10,015 bases of DNA from positions 1 through 10,015 of the forward strand of contig DJWR01000033.1 in the NCBI GenBank assembly GCA_002441055.1. Reading direction: 5' to 3'. Source of the DNA: Caulobacteraceae bacterium UBA6225. Lineage in GTDB: Bacteria; Pseudomonadota; Alphaproteobacteria; Caulobacterales; Caulobacteraceae. The notes under the pieces were generated by a model. It made no database searches, was not told the DNA's origin, and saw nothing but the letters and a program-made list of their open reading frames with translations. Made by a program: the position numbers and the translations under genes. Below are positions 7,065 through 10,015 of the stretch, piece by piece (position 1 is the stretch's first letter; the number at the start of each line of letters is the position of its first letter).

Positions 7065-8159
7065 TCACGAGGTCGCCGCCATGCCGCCGGGCAGCAGTTC
7101 GGCCCGTCCCGCCAGGGCCAGCTCTACCAGCGCAGCCGCCACAGCGCCGACCTCCCGACCCGTAGCGCGGACCAGCTCGTCCCGCGAGACCGGGGTTGGC
7201 GACAACAGGGCGGCCACCATCTCCGTCAGGGCCGGGTCTGATTCGGTGATCTCGGCGCGGGGCCTGTAGGTCGCGCCAGGCTCTCGAAGTCCGTCCAGGG
7301 TTTCAAGCGCCCTGAAGACGTCGCTCGCCCCTTCGCAAAGGGCCGCCCCCTGGCGGATCAGGTCATTGGTTCCGCGGGCGCGGGGATCAAGGGGCGAACC
7401 GGGCACCGCCAGGACTTCACGGCCCTGCTCGGCGGCGAGCCGGGCGGTGATCAGGGAGCCCGAGCGGAGCTCAGCCTCGACCACCACCACGGCGCGGGCG
7501 AGGCCGGCGATGATTCGATTTCGCCTTGGGAAATCGCGCGCCTGGGCCTGGCGGCCGGGGGGATGCTCGGCCACCACGCAGCCCTGCTCGATCAGGCGCT
7601 GATAGAGGTCCCGGTGCTCAGGGGGATAGATATCGTTCACCCCGCCGCCCAGGACGGCGATGGCGCCATGCTCCAGGGAGCCCTCATGGGCGGCGCCGTC
7701 GATTCCCCGGGCCATGCCGGACACCACCACATGGCCAGCCTGGCCTAGCTCAGCGGCGAGACCTCGGGCGAAACGCTGGCCCGCGGCGGAGGCCACCCGC
7801 GCGCCGACGATGGCGATGATGGAGCGGTCGAGCAGGCTGACGTCCCCCCGCGCCCAGAGCACCGGCGGGGCGGGGTCCAGCGCGGCCAGGGATGGGGGAT
7901 AGTCAGCCTCGCAGGCGCAGATCAGCTGCGCCCCCAAGGCTTCGCCGGCCGCGAGCTCGGCCTCGGCCTCGTCGACGGTCGGGATTGCCGGCGGACGGCT
8001 GCGACCGCCCCGGCGGGCAAGGTCGGGCAGGGCCGCCAGGGCGCGGCCGGGCTCCGCGTAGCGACGGATCAGCTGATCGAACGTGACAGGGCCCACCCCC
8101 TCGGTCCGGGCGAGCCGAAGCCAGTCCCGCCGGGCCTCCGGCGATAACGCCTGTGTCAT
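7065..8159 (-). CDS. dprA: DNA-processing protein DprA (Smf), 364 aa
   Basis: DprA binds single-stranded DNA and loads RecA, protecting incoming DNA in natural transformation; it also occurs in species not known to be competent. The N-terminus (about 10-50, LARTEGVGPVTFDQLIRRY) resembles the usual SAM/HhH-like region. The Rossmann core carries IIAIVGAR (114-121), VVSGMARGIDGAAHEGSL (145-162), AVLGGGVNDIYPPEH (168-182), and the strongly conserved FPRRNRIIAGLA (210-221), GSLITARLA (234-242) and VPGSPLDPRARGTNDLIRQG (252-271). Residues about 305-360 look like the C-terminal winged-helix domain. Length is normal. The ATG overlaps the plsY stop in ATGA (8156-8159), so it is co-transcribed and probably translationally coupled to plsY. 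Its stop is 4 bases from the end of the convergent 60-aa gene. No anomaly was seen. Confidence 0.97.
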   Translation of the reverse strand: MTQALSPEARRDWLRLARTEGVGPVTFDQLIRRYAEPGRALAALPDLARRGGRSRPPAIPTVDEAEAELAAGEALGAQLICACEADYPPSLAALDPAPPVLWARGDVSLLDRSIIAIVGARVASAAGQRFARGLAAELGQAGHVVVSGMARGIDGAAHEGSLEHGAIAVLGGGVNDIYPPEHRDLYQRLIEQGCVVAEHPPGRQAQARDFPRRNRIIAGLARAVVVVEAELRSGSLITARLAAEQGREVLAVPGSPLDPRARGTNDLIRQGAALCEGASDVFRALETLDGLREPGATYRPRAEITESDPALTEMVAALLSPTPVSRDELVRATGREVGAVAAALVELALAGRAELLPGGMAATS

Positions 8160-8812
8160 GCAGGGTCCGCAGGCGCAGCGGCTTTCTTGCCGCCGATCTT
8201 CGGCTCCTGGCCCTTGAGCAGGCGGCCGATATTGTCCTTGTGGCGGATGAAGATCAGCACCGCCATCAGGACCGCCAGCACCGCCACCGGATAGGGTCGG
8301 TCGGTGAGGAAGACATAGACCGGCGCCGCCACCGCAGCCGTCAGGGCCGCCAGGGACGACATGCGGAAGATCAGGGCCATAAGGATCCAGGTGGCGCCGG
8401 CGAGCATGCTCACGGGCCAGGCTGCGGCCAGCAGGGTGCCGAAGAAGGTGGCCACGCCCTTGCCGCCCTTGAAGCCCAGCCAGACCGGAAAGATGTGGCC
8501 GATGAAGGCCGCACCGCCGGCCAGGGAGGTCAGGGTCGCCTGAGCGGCCTGCGGCGCCGACCGGGTGAGGGACCAGGCGATGAACACCGCCAGGGCGCCC
8601 TTGCCCCCGTCGCCCAACAAGGTGAGCAGGGCCAAGTCCTTGCGCCCGGTGCGCAGGACGTTGGTCGCACCAATATTACCTGAGCCGATGGACCTGACGT
8701 CGCCGGCGCCGCCCAGGCGGGTGGCGATGACGCCGAAGGGAATCGAGCCCAGGAAGTATCCGCCGATCACGGCGATCGCGATGAGCATCGGGCTGAGTTG
8801 GTCGGTCAGCAT
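8156..8812 (-). CDS. plsY: Acyl-phosphate:glycerol-3-phosphate acyltransferase PlsY, 218 aa
   Basis: PlsY is an inner-membrane enzyme that transfers the acyl group from acyl-phosphate (made by PlsX) to glycerol-3-phosphate, giving lysophosphatidic acid for phospholipid synthesis. The family motifs are intact: GSIPFG (22-27), SGNIGATNVLR (44-54), GHIFPVWLGFKGGKGVAT (105-122) and RHKDNIGRLLKGQEPKIG (190-207). Hydrophobic segments lie at roughly 9-30, 59-82, 92-112, 122-149, 153-170 and 174-190, consistent with a polytopic protein. A short Lys/Ala/Pro tail ends it. The ATG is preceded by a G-rich SD (GGGGGA) about 5 bases upstream, and an in-frame TAG further upstream limits alternative starts. 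It lies 133 bases after the pyrC-like gene and overlaps dprA by 4 bases, forming a plsY-dprA pair common in bacteria. Confidence 0.97.
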   Translation of the reverse strand: MLTDQLSPMLIAIAVIGGYFLGSIPFGVIATRLGGAGDVRSIGSGNIGATNVLRTGRKDLALLTLLGDGGKGALAVFIAWSLTRSAPQAAQATLTSLAGGAAFIGHIFPVWLGFKGGKGVATFFGTLLAAAWPVSMLAGATWILMALIFRMSSLAALTAAVAAPVYVFLTDRPYPVAVLAVLMAVLIFIRHKDNIGRLLKGQEPKIGGKKAAAPADPA

Positions 8813-8884
8813 GGCGTGTCCCCCGTCTTGTCTGTGGCCCTAGTCGTAACCGCGGGCAGCAGCGGCGTCACCGTCGCGCTCATA

Positions 8885-8919
8885 GTTGCTGTTTTGTTCT
8901 AAAAGCGCGAGACAAGCAA
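8885..8919 (-). promoter_or_regulatory. Candidate plsY-dprA promoter with LexA-like direct repeat
   Basis: The 133-base gap between the pyrC-like stop and plsY contains an AT-rich spot. On the + strand, GTTG (8885-8888), seven bases, then GTTC (8896-8899) differs by one base from the alphaproteobacterial LexA box GTTC-N7-GTTC. On the - strand the same DNA gives TTTAGAAC (8903-8896), close to the Caulobacter -10 GCTANAWC, with TTGCTTG (8919-8913) as a weak -35 only 9 bases away. A transcript would carry a leader of about 75 bases. LexA control of plsY-dprA is speculative. The rest of the gap shows no clear terminator. Confidence 0.3.
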
Positions 8920-8945
8920 GATGGGGGGACGCCAGGTCTGGGCGG

Positions 8946-10015
8946 TCAGTCCCGACGATAGACCACCCGGCCCTCGACGAGGGTCATGCGGACCACGCCC
9001 TGGAGGCGGCGGCCATCGAACGGGGAGTTCTTGGACTTGGACTTCAGGTCCTCCAACTCCACCACCATGGGGGCGTTCAAGTCGCAGAGGACCAGGTCGG
9101 CCGGCGCGCCCTTGGCCAGACGGCCCGCGGGCAAGCCCAGCAGGGCGGCGGGACGGCTGGTCACCTTGGCCATGAGGTCGATGAGTGGAATGCGGCCCTC
9201 ATGATGGAAGGCCAGCAGGGCTGGCAGCAGGGTCTGCAGGCCCACGGCGCCGGGGGCGGCCTCATCATAGGGCAGGCGCTTGTCCTCGGCAGGCGCCGGA
9301 GCGTGGGCGGAGACCACGATGTCGATGAGGCCTGTGGCCAGGGCCTCGATGGTCGCCTGGCGGTCGTCCTCGCCGCGCAGGGGCGGGTCGACCTTGCAGA
9401 AGGTGCGGTAGTCGCCGATGTCCACCTCGTTGAAGGACAGGTGGTTGATCGAGGTGGTGGCCGTCACGTCCAGGCCGCGGGCCTTGCCGCGTTCCAGGCT
9501 TTCCAGGGCGCAGGCGGTGGTGATCTGATCCACCAGCAGCCGACCGCCGGTCAGTTCGACCAGGGCGAGGTCGCGCTCCAGCATGATCTTCTCGGCGATG
9601 GGCGGGACAGACGGCAGGCCCATGCGGCCGGCCAGTTCGCCCTCGGTGGCCGCGGCGCCCGCCGAGAGCCAGGGATCGGCCGGTCGGTGGGCCACCAGCA
9701 CCCCGAAGCTGCGGGCATAGGCCAGCAGGCGGCGGAAGACCTTGGAATTGACGATCGGATGGTCGGCGTCGGTGACATAGACGCAGCCGGCGTCGCGCAT
9801 CAGGCCGATCTCGGCCATTCGCTCGCCTGCCAGGCCCTTGGTGGCCGCGCCGGCCGGATAGACGTGCACCAGCTCGATGTCCCGAGCCCGGCGCAGGATG
9901 AAGTCCACCACCGAGGGATCATCCACCACCGGCGAGGTGTCAGGCTGGACGACGATGGAGGTGACCCCGCCGGCCGCAGCCGCGAGCGCCGCGGACTTCA
10001 GCGTCTCCTTGGGCT
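8946..10015 (-). CDS. pyrC: Dihydroorotase-like protein, probably non-catalytic PyrC'/PyrX type (5' end outside window)
   Basis: This is an amidohydrolase-fold protein of the type I dihydroorotase family (pyrimidine synthesis). The frame is open to the right edge, and 28 codons upstream of the GTG at 9929 encode KETLKSAALAAAAGGVTS and VVQPDTSPVVDDP, family sequence, so the gene starts off-window with its HxH metal motif unseen. Conserved stretches are SINHLSFNEVDIGDYRTF, KVDPPLRGEDDRQATIEAL, and the C-terminal SKSKNSPFDGRRLQG. Key sites diverge from active enzymes: the TDHAPH motif is SAHAPA (9314-9297), so the catalytic Asp is Ala; HVSH/CHVST-like is VDQITT (His to Gln near 9527); PHHL is INHL (near 9446); and HCED is HRPAD. 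Such proteins can be structural partners of PyrB aspartate transcarbamoylase, and pyrB may lie just upstream. It is probably not active dihydroorotase; the symbol follows family naming. At least 355 residues are visible. Confidence 0.9.
   Translation of the reverse strand, partial: PKETLKSAALAAAAGGVTSIVVQPDTSPVVDDPSVVDFILRRARDIELVHVYPAGAATKGLAGERMAEIGLMRDAGCVYVTDADHPIVNSKVFRRLLAYARSFGVLVAHRPADPWLSAGAAATEGELAGRMGLPSVPPIAEKIMLERDLALVELTGGRLLVDQITTACALESLERGKARGLDVTATTSINHLSFNEVDIGDYRTFCKVDPPLRGEDDRQATIEALATGLIDIVVSAHAPAPAEDKRLPYDEAAPGAVGLQTLLPALLAFHHEGRIPLIDLMAKVTSRPAALLGLPAGRLAKGAPADLVLCDLNAPMVVELEDLKSKSKNSPFDGRRLQGVVRMTLVEGRVVYRRD

Noticed and set aside
5032..7269. Long + strand open frame of 745 codons across topA
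   Set aside because: It is antisense to topA, whose catalytic motifs are all intact, and its product is a Gly/Leu/Asp-rich composition typical of mirror frames in GC-rich DNA. It also runs through the start of the real 60-aa gene in another frame.

Overview
The window is a GC-rich, tightly packed stretch of bacterial chromosome that looks like an alphaproteobacterium of the order Caulobacterales (Caulobacter or Phenylobacterium type). This placement rests on the strong G/C preference at third codon positions, the divergent alphaproteobacterial style of the dihydroorotase-like protein, the Lys/Ala-rich tail of TopA, and the gene order pyrC-plsY-dprA-topA-ATPase-rnr. It is an inference from memory of such genomes, not from a search. 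No mobile element, CRISPR array, tRNA or rRNA was found.

Layout. Positions 1-80 hold a hairpin that probably ends an upstream transcript, then a good ribosome binding site. Positions 81-437 (+) encode a small, possibly exported protein of unknown function with less GC-biased codons than its neighbours. It converges on rnr across a 167-base gap holding a terminator-like hairpin. From 605 to 6711 (-) runs a compact transcription unit, topA-ATPase-rnr: topoisomerase I, then an SMC/RecF-like ATPase starting with GTG 5 bases after topA, then RNase R 33 bases further on. A 166-base region upstream of topA carries a candidate topA promoter and a leader hairpin. Divergent from topA is a 60-residue conserved-looking small protein (6878-7060, +), which ends 4 bases from the end of dprA. 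From 7065 to the right edge (-) lie dprA, plsY (overlapping dprA by 4 bases in an ATGA junction) and the 3' part of a dihydroorotase-like gene whose 5' end is outside the window.

How the genes work together. Most are housekeeping functions: DNA supercoiling (TopA), RNA decay (RNase R), single-strand DNA handling in recombination (DprA), the first acylation step of phospholipid synthesis (PlsY) and pyrimidine synthesis (PyrC-like). The points most worth a second look are the dihydroorotase-like protein, which lacks several metal-binding and catalytic residues and so resembles the non-catalytic PyrC'/PyrX partners of aspartate transcarbamoylase; a near-consensus LexA-type direct repeat overlapping a possible promoter upstream of plsY-dprA; the small gene between topA and dprA, including a competing antisense reading that fits the junctions exactly; and the uncharacterised ATPase inserted between topA and rnr. 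I do not see a clear undescribed multi-gene system here.
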